DNA of 64,000 bases from Orthonyx spaldingii (GCA_013397795.1 VZTJ01001774.1:532375-596374); one strand, 5' to 3'; counted from the first letter of the stretch, positions 1 to 14,600 are shown. Made by a program: numbers and translations. The notes: generated by a model from the sequence alone, not told the origin.

Positions 1-330
1 GGAGCGGGGCGTGGGGACACGGGGAATGGGGACCCTGGGGTGACACCCGTGAGGGAGCGGGGCGTGGGGACCCTGGGGGTGACACCGTGAGGGAGCGGAG
101 CGTGGGGACACGGGGAATGGGGGGGACACCCATGAGGGAGCGGGGCGTGGGGAAACGGGGACACAGGGAAATGAGCACCCCGGGGAATTCGGACTCTGTG
201 AATGACAACCCTGGGTGAGGGTGGGACCCCAGGGCTTTGGGACGCAAAGGATGTGGGGACGCAGAGATTTCACCTGAGGGCCGGACCCGTGCGGATGGGA
301 ACACTGGGGGATCAGTGACACGGAAATGTC
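1..330. repeat. GC-rich minisatellite, cut by the window edge
   Basis: Degenerate tandem repeat with a core like GGAGCGGGGCGTGGGGAC followed by variable GGGAATGGGG and GGGTGACACC blocks. The core starts at about 1, 54, 92 and 137, so the spacing varies (53, 38 and 45 bp). After about 180 the pattern decays into G-rich sequence with scattered GGGGAC and GTGAC words. The left end is outside the window, so the array may be longer. No gene is visible in it; the reading frames across it are low-complexity artefacts. Confidence 0.8.
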
Positions 331-477
331 ACTGGGTCCAGGGAGAGGGACGTGGGTGATGGGACCAGGGGTGAGAGTGGGGCTGGGGACGTGGGGACCC
401 CGTGGAGCCAAGGGGAGCACTGCCTTCCATGAAGCCTTCACCTCCCCGAGAACCCACTCTGCTGCCCTCAGCATTCC

Positions 478-885
478 ATGGCTGACGCTCCGCTGGAGCG
501 GCCTGAGCAGGGAGCTGGGGCGGCTCAGCCTGGAGAAAAGCAGCCCCAGGGAGAACCTTATCCCTCTCTACAGCTCCCTGACAGGAGGGCGCAGCCGGGT
601 GGGGTCAGGCTCTGCTCCCAGGGAACCAGCGACAGGATGAGAGAAAACAGCCTCAAGCTGCATCAGGGGACGTTTAGGTTGGACATTAGAAGGAATTTCT
701 TCCAAGAAAGGGATTGGAATGGATTGCCCAGGACAGTGGTGGAGTCACCATCCCTGGAGGTGTTTAAAGAAGGACTGGAGGTGGCACTCGGTGCCATGAG
801 CTGGGTGACACGGTGGTGTTCAGTCACAGGTTGGACTCGATGATCTCAGAGGTCTTTTCCACCCTAATTGATTCTGTGATCAATT
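478..885 (+). mobile_element. CR1 LINE fragment, 3' end, sense
   Basis: About 400 bp with the typical 3' portion of an avian CR1 retrotransposon in sense orientation: GGAGCTGGGGCGGCTCAGCC near 510, GTTTAGGTTGGACATTAGAA near 670, TGGTGGAGTCACCATCCCTG near 740, GGTTGGACTCGATGATCTCA near 831, and an end like ATTCTGTGATCAATT near 870-885. CR1 copies are usually 5'-truncated and end in a short ATTCTRTGAT-like repeat, and this one fits. The short open frames in it are not intact ORF2. Non-functional. Confidence 0.9.
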
Positions 886-3800
886 AAAGTCCTATGTCCC
901 CCTCAGCAGGGTGTGGTGCTTCTCTTTGGTTAGCAGCAAGGACTGATTCCACTGAACTTTGCAGATCAGTAATCTGGGGGAAAAAAAATGAAGTGTTGTA
1001 TGGGTATCCAAATCTTGTGTATTCCTGACAAAGCTGCAATCCCACATCCCATAAAGGTGGAGCCCTCCTCACAGCAGCATGTGGAAAGCAGACTGACTGC
1101 CAGGGGTTTGTCAGTTGTGCTGTGGATCTGACCATGGCTGATGCTCCTACTGCAATCAAATTGCCAAACTACATCCACAGCCAACGAGAGCCCTGGGAAC
1201 ACATGGGACAGCTGATCTGTGGGATGCTCTGGGCACACCTCTGAGTGTCACCTGCTGCACTGGCCCTGATGCCCCAGGGACACCTCTGCAGAAGTCAGAG
1301 CCTCAGCACAGCCCTGCTCAGCCCTCCCGCACCAACCATGGGACCCTTGCATCACCCATCTTCTCAGCACGGGTCTGCCACACCCTCAGCAACACAAACG
1401 GTCACATTTTTGTAAAATATTTCACATGAGTACCAAAACTTCTGTGAGTAAAGCAATCTTTGAGCTATTACCGATAAATGGCTCAGTATTAATGACAACA
1501 CATGCTGGAACATACAGTCCACACTGTAATGCAACAGCTCACTGCTTACCTTAAAGCAATATTAAAAAACACACACATCCCCTAAGTGACTCAAGCCTAG
1601 GATTTTAATAGCTCTGTCCTGGTTGCAAAGTCTGTGCTGTGCTTCCCTGCACTGCAATACATCTGTCTTCCGTTTATCCAAAGGACAGATGCCAATCAGC
1701 AATGTGTTTGCTTTGCATTTAACGAGTGACCACACAGCAAAAATCAACAAGGAGTGGGTTTGATTTTGTTGGACCACACTTGAGGAAAATACACTTGTCT
1801 CAGAGTCACTATATCACTGTATAAGTAACTTAAATTTTTATGAAGAGGAGAAATCGGCACAAGGATATTTCTCCCTTGAAATGTGCTTGTTCCCTTACAT
1901 TTTTCCTAATACAAACTTCAGAACCCTGAGTAGTGATTACTGACAAGATATCATTCCAGAATGAGCACACAATTTCTCATCTTCTGTTTTCAAACAACTC
2001 TGGAAAATAACAGGCAGTGAGGAAAGCCCTAGAAAAGTTCAGATGGTATTTGGGTAGTTACATATTATTCAATTATCAGGTTTTGTCCTTCCAGTGCTAA
2101 TTAAACAATTTAAAATTACATAATTTATCCTTATGACTCATTTGGGAGACAGGGAAGATTCTTGAGCTGCAGGCAGTGAAAATGAAGCACACAGGACAGG
2201 AACTCATCCTGCAGGGGTGGCATTGCTGTGGCTGAGGTGATCCAAGGCAAACAGGAATATCCTGTCTTGGACCAACCAATGCAAACAACAGATACTGCCC
2301 CTCCTTATAAAACTCATCTCACCCTCTGGGTAGTCAGTTTAGTCATTTGTTAGATGAATTTACAAATTCCTAATGAAATAGAAATCCCCAGGTCTCCCAC
2401 TGGCAGTGTTTTCCCACCAGCTTTTATCCAGTTCTGCTCTGATCACTGGTTTCACGTGCCAAACCCCACTCTGCAAAATCAGAGCTACCCCTGATGGAGC
2501 CATTCTTATGCCAGTTCTGCAATATGCTTTGTATTATTTTAGAATTTATATAAGGCATCAATTTTTTCTGCAGTGAAAGAGAAATCTTGGGACACAGTGC
2601 CAGATTAGTTTTTAAAATCAATATCCAGATCAGTTTCTCTAACATGTTCCCTTTGAATTATGAGCTACTACAGCAAATGCAGCAACTTTGGTTTCTGATA
2701 GATTAAATGCTACTGGAGGCCTCCAGTGCTTGGATTCCTGCCCAATGAGTCTGAAACACCTCCAGAGGGAAGGAAGAGGAAGGGAACCTGTTTGGAGATT
2801 GTGCTGATTCAGCCGTAACTGCAAACCTCAGCCAGGACAGCTCCAGCAGCAACCTGAACACCCTTTTGATGGAAATTTGTGGAACAATGTGTGTTAGAAC
2901 AGTGAACGGGCATGAGGAAGCAAGGAGACATTTTTTAAAAAACTTCCCAGTCTTGGCAGGGCTGAGGCCAAAAGGCACAAAGATGGACAGGGACACGTAT
3001 AATCTAAATGACTAAAAATACCACTAGAGTTCTCTGCATGTCTTTTCTCAGTTCCAGAGAAATGCAGGGTTCACTGTCAGCCTGGTACTTTCCAGGGGTA
3101 TCAGAAAGCCCCCACATTTCATTAATTGCTTCTCAAAACACTTCAGGATGCACATGAAGGAGTCATGTTTTCTCAGGAGACAAGTCAACGGAAAAAAAAA
3201 CCCAACCCACAGCTAAAAGACGTAGATCCAGAGGGATTCCCTTGCACTGGTGTGACTGAATCACACAACCTCTTTGCCTGACTTCAGGAAAACAAAAGAA
3301 AAATTAAATTGCTCATTCAGACTTCAGAATTAATTTATTGAAGGAGCAATCCATTTCCTTGACACCTCTACAGTGGTAAGGCTGGTTTCCTTTCAGGGCT
3401 GTTTGTGTCACTGGTTAAATCAGGCCAGCCCAGAGCTGCACAGTTGCCTTTTGCTTTGTCCTCATTCTCTGCTAATGTCTGACAGCACTCTTCAGGTGAG
3501 ATGTGCTAATCTACATCTCATCTCCCTCACTTTGCGTCTTTCTTTCCAGACCTAGGAACTAAAATGGCACTTAACCCCTTACTAAGCAATGAGCAATCTC
3601 ACTTCATTTTATTCAAGCCCTATGGAGAGCACGAGACTTAAAAGTTCACTTATTTTACTGATTTAATTACTCTGTTGAGCAGGATTACACATATTATCTT
3701 TATGTTCTAGATACATGGTGGAAAACATATCCTCCTTTAGATATCCCTTTTTCAGCTCATTCCTAAATATGACAGCAAAGGTTTCACTGCTTTACCTTCA

Positions 3801-4024
3801 ATCTCCTGTTTCTACTCTCACTGGAGTCTAACATCCATTCCTTCCTTCCAGACCCCTCTGCTTGCTCAGGGCACAGCTGGAGTGTGACAGATCCTCTCCT
3901 GTCACTCTGTCAGTGGCTCTGCTGATGTAGAGTGGCCTTTCACAGCACCAGGGAGCGGTGATGTCTCTGCACACCAAGTGACGCTCCACACAGAAAGCAT
4001 CTGAGGTGGAAGTTCAGTTCACTC
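886..4024. other. intergenic, no gene recognised
   Basis: AT-leaning single-copy-looking DNA. All open frames are below 100 codons and resemble no family I know. No RNA gene, CpG island or recent transposon was seen. Confidence 0.6.
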
Positions 4025-4096
4025 TGTGTCCATGTCTCTCTAGAATTCCCAGAAGGAATGTGTGTCCATGTCTCTCTAGAATTCCCAGAAGGAATG
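4025..4096. repeat. perfect 36-bp tandem duplication
   Basis: Two identical 36-bp copies lie back to back (4025-4060 and 4061-4096), each beginning TGTGTCCATGTCTCTC and ending AGAAGGAATG. Perfect identity implies a recent slippage duplication or a collapsed or length-variable locus. Confidence 0.95.
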
Positions 4097-7000
4097 TGTA
4101 AGGCACCTGCACTGGCTGCTCACCACCAGCTCTGGCCCAGGGATTGCTGTTTAATGGGGCAGGTGGAGGGGAATGTCCTTGCTGTGTTTTACACGTGTCC
4201 CTGTGCTACCAAGAAACAGGGAACCTCGGTTTCCAGGGCTGCCAATCCAGCAGTTCCTTTTATATCCTCATGCTAATTCTCTAATATTTGATTCAAATAA
4301 AAAAATTAAGGAAAAATAATATAAGCACAAACAAAAATAATGACAGTGGATGTCAGCGTATTTACTTTTTGAGGTCCAGTAAAATAACTGATCAAGCTAC
4401 ACAGTTGCATCATTGTGCAGCTACAGGTGACTCATCCTTTCAAGAGAACTGAACAATCACTGAACACTATTTAAACAGAAGAAAGGGGAGTGGGCATGTA
4501 TGGAGAGATGCTTTACGTGCAGCCTACATATATGCCTGTATTTTCAAATATATTAATATTTCTTTCAGATAAAATGATGAAGGATACTCAAACTGCTGAA
4601 CGCGCTCATTGTAAAAGAACAGCAGCAGAAATCAAAGGGGCTAAAAAAGCCATTTGATCTGTAGTGTTCCCTTCTAAGATCAGTTTGACACTGGGATCAG
4701 TCATGGGTTTCACGTGCAGGGTGTTTCACTGATGTCATTTGCAGGGTATTTCACCGATGTCTGAGATGACTCGGTGAGGCAGAGCTCATCTCAATCACGG
4801 TGCTTCTGCACGTTCTCTGCTGCTGCAGCCCAGCCCACTGGCAAGGATGGCACGTGAGGGTTGAGAAAACTCCACAGCGTGTTTTAGAAATCCTCTGATT
4901 CCTTCTGGAGGGGGAGAGGAGTAAGCAAGCAGAGGAAGGGGAATCTTATTTGAAACCTACACAGAAAAATGTAAGAGTCTGCCTACAAATGCCAGGCTCA
5001 GGGGAAGAAGCCTCAAGCACCTTTGCTTGCCCTGGCCAGGGAGAAGGCTCCTTTCTGCCATGGGTGTGGAATTGTAATAGACACTTCCACAAAGTGCTGT
5101 CCACTCAAATGTCATGATGTTGGCTTTCTGCCCCATTTTCAGCTGCAGAGAACAGCAGATGGGAGGGGCAGAAACAACGAAGATCCCTTTTTAACTCTCA
5201 GTTTGAAAAATCTCCCAGTCCTTTTCAGCCGAGTAGCTCTTCTCCCACCTATTCTGAGCATGGCGTTTTCTACATCCTGCTTTGGAAATTACATTTACTT
5301 TACCATATACCAAACCTAATCCTAACCCCCCAGAATTTTACAGTGTGTGCAGAGGGAGCAAACAAGGACTAATGTGCTGCACAGAGAACAGCAAGTGATC
5401 ACTTTTTGTGAGTTTTCAGTTACTGCCTCAACAAATGAAGAGCATAATGTATATTTAAGTTTTGTGCCAGGTATAAAGTGGAATGAGTGGAGGCAAAAGA
5501 GAAAATGAATAGTCATGAAAACAGCTTAACAAAACATTCAGTAACTGACATGGGTAGTAGAAATGTGGAATTAGGAAGAAAGGTGTATTGAAGAAGTATT
5601 ATTTTTTTCAGTCCATTCAGAAATTGTTTGGCCTTTTCATGGAACAAGACAGGAAGCCAACAGATTAAGCATGATCAGGTCCATTAATTACCTTTAGAAA
5701 TTCTTACAAATATAAGCCATTTTCTAATCACAACAAAACCAAACTGCTTTTCACATTTTTGATGAAAGATTCTTGCATTCCACTGCTACCCAATCTTAGG
5801 AAATCACAGGTGTAATATTTGTAGTATATGTATCCACATAGGGCCACCCACAGACACATTCACATCCGAAGCCCTGCTGCACATAACCTCAACACTGTCC
5901 CCTTGAGCACAGTTCATGGCAGGCTGCAGAACACCAAGCTCCCAGGTGCCACACTGGCAAATGCTTTGGTGAAGATCAGTAAAATGAGCCAAGAATTTAA
6001 TTCTGTGAGTTGCAGTTGCATTACAGGAAAGATGGCAAATTCATGTTTGGAATCTGAGCTAACCCTCGGGTGCAGTGCAGCACGAAATACTCACTGCAGT
6101 CAAGGGTTGCATTCAGAATAATTACAGATGTATTTCATCTTCCCCTGGGCTTCGAGGCTGAGCTTACACCAAGCTGTCAACAGTGGTACTCAAGCCTGTA
6201 GTTTTGAAGTTTTGCCATTTAACTCACAAAACTTTTGGTACCCAAAGAGTTTTATGGTCATGAACGAGGAAATTGATACAAGAGGCTGGGTTTCCAGGTC
6301 AGCAAGGAGACAGAAAACATTTTCAGGAAGCTTTTCAGCACAGTGCTGCTGCTGGCTCTTTACCTCCATCAGCATCGACTGTCTTGCTCTGACCCCAGCC
6401 ATTCCGGAGGGCAAAAGGATTCAGTTGTGAATTAATGATACTGGAAATGGCACCGTGGAGGAACAAGGCAGAGGAACAACACTGTCTCTGCTGTTATCTG
6501 CAACATTTTTCTAGGACTGTAAGACAAAGTTATGTAACAACCGTGCCCTTAACAAACTGCTGTGCCCTGCTGGTGAACGCTTTAACCAAATTAAACTGGG
6601 GAGGGAGGGAACAGAGAGAACATTAAAGTTTAAGGAGAGAGCAATCCATACCCTCTGCATTGCCAGTGCAGATATGTACTGTAGCCGTGTCTCAGTAGTT
6701 ACTGGGATTTGCTACTTGCATATAACACCTGTTAAATGGGTTAAAAGATCCAGAATGTTTGGGATTTTTTGCAGGTTGAAGGCTAAGATGTTTGTGGTGG
6801 TTTGGATGTGTGCATCAATGATGATGATTCAACATTTAGAACTAATTCATGAAAGGAAAATGAAGAACAGAGGCTTACTGGGTTTAACTAATAGACATTT
6901 TAAGGAGCACATGAAATAAAATACCTGGTTTTACATGTGTTTTCTTTCAGTAAATAGCACTAAGTAATTGCACTGTTCTTTTTTGTCAAAGATTTTAAAC

Positions 7001-10000
7001 TGTTCTTCAACTATGAATCTCTTTCTCTGGGAAAGTAAGGCACAGAGTGGTGTAAACAGCTTGCCAAGCAACCAGTGGCAGAGCCAAAACCGGCATTCCG
7101 ATTGCCTGCCCACCTGTTTCCTTCTATCCTTGCTGCTGAGCAAGTTACCCAACACGAGAGCTTCTCAGAGAGAAGAACAAGTGAGCAAACAAAGGGGTGA
7201 AATTAAATATATGCAGAGTGAAAATGACCGGTATGAGAGTCTAAACAAGCAAACTGCAAAATAGAAATAGTAAAAACATTATAAAATAAAATTAGAGATT
7301 ACAATAAAGAAGTAATTTCCATTTTAACTCATGACAGCTAATGGTGTGCTAATGATTTTCCTCATATACAGACAGCTTTGGTCCAAAACTCTGAATGAAA
7401 CCATTCATGCTCTTGTGTGTATCTTTTACCAGAAGAGATCCGTGCTCCTAACCCAAGATGCTCCTGATTTCTGTTCCCTTTGCCAGCCTGCGTTCTCTGC
7501 GTGTCATTCCAGCGCTGGGGAAAGCATCAGCCTGACAGCTCCGGGGCTGGAGTTCCCCTCTGCAGTGCAGGCAAGGAGGAGAGGCAGGAGGCAGCTGCTC
7601 CACCAGAGCCTCAGCTCAGCCCTGCCCCAAAACAGCCCTGCCTTGCCAGAGAGTCACCTGGGGACAAGGGCAGTGCTGGCTTTTGTGATGCTCCTTCTGC
7701 TGAGACCTGACGGAGACACAGCTCGCATCACCCACCAGCCTGTGCTGACACGGGAACAGCTCCTGGTCGCTCGTGGCCTGGGCTGGGCTGGACTGGGCAG
7801 CAGGCCGTGAACAAAAAGCCTCTGTGAGCCATTCCCAGCTCCTCTGAGCCATTCAAGCCGCTGTAAGGCAGCGAAAGAAGAAGCACTTTTTAAAATGAAG
7901 CTGCTCACAAGTGACAGGGAAGCAGCCGCCCCCACACACACCTTATTCACTCAGTGCTCTGAACTGGCGTTCCTTCAAGAGCTGGGAAGGGCCCAGAGCT
8001 GCTGATTCAAAGACACTTGGAATAAGAACTCAAGATTGGAAGGTTTTTGTTCCTTTCTGGTTTGTTGCTTCTTTCCTTGGCCTGCTCTGCCTGCCCATGC
8101 TGCATGTCAATCAGCAGAGCAGTAGCACCTTTGCAAAGAAGCCCAAAGTATCTTGGCAAATGCATTAACAAGCAAGTGGAAAAACCCAAGGTTTCCACTA
8201 TTCCAAAGAAGAAAAGGCTGGATTAGAGTGGTGGATCTTAACACTGGACAAAGGGTCAGGAATGGATAAATCTGTACATTCTTGTTTAAACTCTAGCAAT
8301 CACAGAGGTGTTTTTTCCAGAAAAGATTTCTAAATGATCCTCATAGTGCATCCACAGCTGATTTTCAGAGACATTTGCATCTAATACCCCTGGAAAAATT
8401 CCCATAAGGAAACTGCCAGAATGAGTTGCTAATTGCACATGCAGAGAATCTTACGTCAAAGTGGCTGTGATCAACCCAAAGTATTTCTCTAAAAAGGCAC
8501 TTGCATTTTTATTCAAGTCTCTGCCACCTTATAATTGACAGCTATTTGATGTTCTTGGAATGAGTAACAGCTCAGATTATTACAAATTTCTTACAATCCT
8601 GCAGTTAGGACCAGCCTAAGTGAGCAAACAGAGAAAACTGATTTGAATTCAATAAATACAAGTCTCCCTACTTTGATGGTCTGATGAAACTGGATCATCT
8701 TGATCTTTTGTTACTACTGAATAGCTGGGAATAGGTTTCTTTTGCAACCTGTCAGTTTGACAGCTCCATTTAGAACAGGAGCTGTTTTCCTGATGATTTC
8801 CATGTGAAGCTCTAAGTGACTGAGCATTTCATCTTTTCATTTTAGCAAGCAAATGTTTGGTATTTACTATGTTTCACAACATTTTCAAGGTCAATATAAC
8901 AGGATATTCCCTTCAATTGCTTAAATTACTAATATAACATTTTGAAATGTAGCAATAAATACAATGGTTTTAAGATGGCTGATTAAATTCCGCAGCTCCA
9001 TTGATTAAAATCCTAAACAATTCCATTCATTTCATGAAATTCATTGCAGTTTCAAGCAACTGTAACAGGGAAGAAAATTTACCTATTGTTTTTTTTTGCA
9101 AAGCTAAAACAGAAAGAACAAATGAGCACTCAGTAGTGCTAATATGAACCCTAACATTGTCCTCATTGGGATGTAACAAAAAGATATTTAATCTTTTAAT
9201 GCTAAATGGTGTTCAACAGTGTCTATTACACAGGCAGGGTAGGCTTCTCAGAGCAAGTACAAGAAGTGGTTTGGCTGTTCTTTGGATTTCTTCAAGTCTT
9301 CTGTGAGATCCCACTGCAGTAGGGAAGTGGGGAGTTGAGCAATAGACCTGGCACAGTAACCTCATTGATCCCTCAATTATTTCTGCTTAAAGTAAGACAA
9401 ATAAAGATAGCAAGAGGAATTGGAGAAGTCAGGCCATGCTGGCTTGTGTGTGCACTGCAGAAATGAGTAGCTAAGGCAGAAATGGGATAATGTCCCTGCA
9501 TGATTATCTTCAGACTACCCTGATTAGTGACAAAGAGTAGAGAGCTGGAGATCTATACAAATGTCATTAGACCGAGGGCTGTAATGTGATTTAGTGGCAT
9601 GGCTGCAGTGATGGCTGGTTCCCTTGACACAGCAAAACAGATGGTGTTTTAGCACTGCTGGTTCACCACTGTGCTAAAAAGAGAGAATCCAGCAGAAATG
9701 TGTGTCTCTGCGAGGAGGGAAGCACGGGCTTGGTGCTTATTTGCATCACTGTGTGTCAAACTGGTCACTTAAATTGGCTTGGGCAGAGTCAGGGCCTAAG
9801 ACAAAAAACATCCTTCAGAACCCTGCACCAGTGCAATGGGGTTTGATCTTTCCAGCACACAAAGTAAAGAATAATTCCTTTGCCCACTGTTCCCCTGTCT
9901 TTTTTTCCCTTCATTCCCGTTCACTTTGCATCATCTCAGACTCCCACAGGCCAGGCTGTCACAGGCTGCTCCAAGTGGCACCTGCCAGGGAAGCTCTGCA

Positions 10001-11630
10001 GCAGCTTCTGCTGCACGGTTTTGTTCCAGGGGCTCACCAGTCCCAGTCCCACTGGCTGGGCTCCAGCCGGCCCTGCCCATGCTCAGATTGCTTTTTCTGG
10101 TGATCTATTGGGCAGTTGTCTTCCCATAAAAGAGCAATTTTAAACTCTTCTCTCAAGGGAACTAGAGAGGAATAAACTTTCTTTGGGATAATGATAGAAT
10201 GATGCTTGCAACCCCATAAAACTTCTTGGGGTCATTTTTATAATCTTAATTCTATCCTAGTTGATTTAACCTGGTGGTCCCTGGGATATAGCAGCATCAT
10301 CTACTTCAAGGCATCATACCAGGAGAGGCATAAAAAAGTCTGTAGGAAATTGCCCCACTCCTTTTCTACCCTTCAGCCAATTAAGAATGACCAAGCCCCT
10401 CTCTCTTTATTGGCAGAGCCTGGATATGCCCAGTGCACCAACTTCAATACATTTATAAGCAAATGGATTTTTGTCATTAAATGATAAAGTTTTAGGCATA
10501 ACTGAATATTAGTATATTTATTCCCAAACAGCTTCCATCCATAAAAAACCAAAACAAAACCACAAACAAAAAACCAAACCGCACAACACAAAAAGACACT
10601 CTTAGTGAGCACACAGGACAGAAGGAAGTTAACTATTTGAAATCTTGGTTGTCAAATTCATAGTGGTGATTAGGTTCTTTAAAGACTTCTCTTTTTTAGC
10701 ATTTTATGCTATGTCTGTCATCAATCTACAAAGCACATGAGTACGGTTTTCTGCTTTACAACCTTGATTTAATTCCGTTTGTAAACACTGGGAAACAAAT
10801 GCAGCAATGTCAGGCAACTGACGAGCAAGGCCCTGAAACACAGCTCACAAAACCATATTCCCTCTCACTTCCATCCATCTTCTGGAGGACATAATGCAGT
10901 TACTGTTCATCTTCCTTCGTGGTCAGATCGTTCATACCAATGGGAGGATGCTCCCTCCTGACATATGACGGGGCAAAACATCAGTGTGCATTGAAAACAT
11001 CCCCTGCCACAGCAGTCAGGCACTCTGTGTCCAGGCAGAGATGGATAGAATGAAAATACTCCAAGATGGGAAAGGGGAGAGATGGCTCACGGGCTTTGGC
11101 ATTTCCTCGGAGCCTCGGCAAGGTAAATAGTAAATGATGTCATGGACACGCCTGAACTCCCTGACAAAGCAGGGAACCAAGTCCTCAGAGCTGAGGGATC
11201 TTCTAACACAGCTATTTCTGTGATCATTCTGTTTTCCTACCGTATTTGTAAATTCACAGGGGAAGGAGAGAGATTATGCACAGAAGACAGTGCTGTGCTT
11301 TCTGTTTATTCTGGACACAGAATAGTACCCAGGGCTTCCTCTGAAAGCCTGCAGAGGACATGGGCTAAAAGAAAGCCTCGGAGAGGAAGTGCTGGAAAGT
11401 AAATAGGCAGCGCAGGCATCGCTGCTGAGGCACTGCAGAAGTCAGGCAGTGTATCAGAGTTCTGGTCTGTACCCTGAAAGCAAGCAAGCCTGGGAGACAG
11501 AAATTGCCATGTAATTCTTTCTGCGACATATAATTACATTCTTAACCTCTTTGGCTATTTCTCCTTTTTTGATAAAGAGGAAATAATTCATTTCCAGGAA
11601 TATAAGTGGCTTTAATTCACTTGGATCAAG
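4097..11630. other. intergenic, no gene recognised
   Basis: No coding exon or RNA gene recognised. An imperfect 21-bp direct repeat (GCAGGGTRTTTCAYYGATGTC) occurs at 4716-4736 and 4741-4761. The segment 7480-7860 is locally richer in G+C and has a 159-codon open frame (7331-7810) with no recognisable domain and a composition that does not look coding. The remainder is AT-rich and featureless. Confidence 0.55.
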
Positions 11631-11682
11631 CGTCTTTCTTTCTCTTTTTTCTTTTTTTTTTTTCTTTTTTTTCTTTCCCTGA
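11631..11682. repeat. polypyrimidine (T/C) tract
   Basis: About 50 bp of nearly pure T with scattered C (CTTTCTTTCTCTTTTTTC and similar). A Lys-rich frame on the opposite strand is only the translation of this tract. Confidence 0.85.
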
Positions 11683-14600
11683 TTCAGTGCCTGACTCAGA
11701 ACCATCATTCTTACTGCCTCTGTCAGACTATCCCACATTTCCCAGTGGTTTTTACTACTGCAGTTTGGAAGCACTCTTTGTTCTTATAGTCCCAGTGCCT
11801 ACTAAGGCTTTTCTTTTCATGTTCTTTGACGTTTATTCCCTAGGAGCCGGATCCTTGTGTCCTTACATGTGAGCCAAATCTCCCAATGAATTTGCAAACA
11901 TGCAGGATCAGCAACTTAAACAGTTTATTTGTTCTTCAGGGTTTTCTGTGTTCACAGGAAAAAGGACGCCTATAGGCAAACACAGCATCACTGGGTTTCA
12001 TCTACACAAAAGGGAAGCTTAGAGAGGAAGGAAGGCACAACAGTGCGGAGCTAACGATTAAAAAACAAAAAACGGCCTTCTCAGGTTTTTTTTCCTGAGA
12101 GGATGGTGGTGACAGATGCAGTTACAGGACACCGAACTTAACATGTTTCTTGAAATACATCAAAAGACTCCTCTGTGTTTGGCTCAGTGTCAGTATAATC
12201 GCTGATTCCAGCGTGTTGTCAGAATAATACAAATCTTTGGCTGTATTTTTGAGACACCTTTCAGCTTGGATATCTATACTACATTTGCATTTATAAACCT
12301 GGAATTTCTAATGGCCTGGCACCTCAGGCTGAGTACTGCCTGCTCCCGTTTACTTCAGCTTTGGTGTGTGCGTCAGAGAATTCTGGTTTTCATTACATTA
12401 GAAAATGTAATGTATTCAGGTTATGTCCTACATATAAGTAGAGATCAGCATCAACGACCAGATCCAATCTGCAGCATTAATTCAAACAAACAGCACTGCT
12501 GACAACATGATTGCTGTGGATAAGGGCTCCATCTCACAAAGTTATATATCAGAGCATCTTCAAATTTCACTTTAAAACAGGTGTCCCTCTTCTGATGTCA
12601 GAAATTTTATGGCAAGTAGTCTTGACGATGAGCCAAGATTTGACACCATCTAACTATCCAATTTTGTGAAAATTTGTGGTGAGACAACCATATCTAATAT
12701 AATATATCATTGATATATTCTTCTGCAGTAGAATGAAAACCTTTTCTTGCTCTCTGTCTGCTGTGCACACGCAGAACAGAGCTATTGCTAGGGATCAGTG
12801 GATTTTCCAGCCAGAGAGATTATTCTGATCTCCCAGTCTGGCATTTTACAGCAACAGTCAACCGTATTCCCTGAGTAGTTTGTGCATCAGACCCCTTAAC
12901 CTGCAGGTGTTAATTCAGATTATATGTGTGTAGTCTCATGTGGACAAACCCTCAGTTCACTGGGCATGTGGAACATCACGTTTCTTCTCCAGATGTGCCA
13001 GTGACCCACACTAATGCACACATGTGCCTCATTTCCAGTCTATCTGGTCTCAGCTTCCTGCTATTGGACCTAAGGACATTCCAGGAATATATTTTGTTGA
13101 ATTGTTCATCGTTTCAATGGGATATGGTTTGGGACATGTAAAACTGATTAATATGTACTTCCAGAGGTGTTTTACAAAGATTTTTACCCTAATTCTGATG
13201 ATTATTTAGGTCCACCACTCTTGCATTTTCTATAAAAATCAGGTAGATCCATTCACAGACATTTACACAGTTTTGTTTTCTACATTGCTTCGACTTCAGC
13301 TGAGCTATTTCCATACATGGCAGGTCCATTTACACACAAAAAAGCAAAGGACAGGGGTCTGACTGCTCAGCTGAAGTCAGAGGCCACAAGGCTCAGGTAC
13401 TTCTACCTCTGGTTGAGAGTGTTTTGTGCACCTCTGTATTTAACCTTGAAAACAGAACATACGAGAGAGTGCCACCACCTACAGAAGTTTATGCCACACC
13501 AGCACTACTTTGCCAGAATTACAACAGAAAATCACATTTCACAGCGTCTATTTTACTCTACTGACATTGTAATTGGTGTCAAGGCCATCAGGGAAAGCAT
13601 CAAGCAGACATAAAGTCTGCCACGAGATCTCAGCTTCTTGTGCTACTGCATGTGCCTTTATCCCTGATGGCATCCCCCAAACCAGAGAGAATCATCTTTC
13701 TACGAAAAAATTCAGAAAAATTCACGCTAGAACAATGCAATGCTCTGGAACACTGAAACAGCTTGTGAATGTGAAAATCATTCACCAGTACAAAACCAGG
13801 GCGTTGCTGCATTGTCTGCAGCAGATAGCGACGCTCAGCCCTCGGGGGATACAGCAAGGAAAAATGAATGCAGCAGGCAATCTTTCTAAACAAGAAGTTG
13901 GCCACATGCTAAGAACCATATGCACTTTATGTCATGAAAGCTTCCCTGAATTTTTATTTCTTATTATAATTCTCTTTAACGATGCTGCTCCTTCAGGTAA
14001 GAGTCACCTAAACACAGTCCTCTTCTTAAAAAAATAAAACTCACAAACCCTTAAAATGAGGAAAAATTCTACAATTTTTAAAAAAAATTATATTGTATTT
14101 TACCCCTCTGGACACTAACACTGAATGTAGAATTTCTTACATCTTATTTTTTCTTTTTTTTTTGTGCCTGTTTCGCAGACTGAAGAAAACAACTGTAAAT
14201 CTGTTTGCATTCAAAACACCACACTTGCACCTAAAAGAGCAGGATATTACACCATTAAAAATAAGATTCAGTATAATTGAAAAATTTTCTGACAGTGTAG
14301 CACCTTTTGAGTCATAAATTCTCATTTTTAAAGGACAAAAGGGACTATCACAATCACTATCTGAATTCCTACATAACAGAGACAATGTAATTTTAGACAA
14401 TAATTCCTACGTCAGTCCGCTGCCTTCTGATCTGCAAGAAAAACTTCTACTTTAAATGTCACACCCTGCAAGCAGAATACCCAGGGATTCTTCATCTTTA
14501 TCCATAACAATTATCAAACAGATTTACAAAAAACTGATAAGCAATAGGGCAGAATCAAATCCTAGTTCTAAACAAATTCGAACATGGATGAATCAGCGCC

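Noticed and set aside
4716..4761. Short spaced repeats that could suggest a CRISPR-like array
   Set aside because: Only two imperfect copies in a vertebrate genome, with no array structure; ordinary duplication.
7331..7810. 159-codon open frame in a locally GC-rich stretch
   Set aside because: Long frames occur on the opposite strand too; the translated sequence is low-information and family-less. GC content explains the lack of stops.
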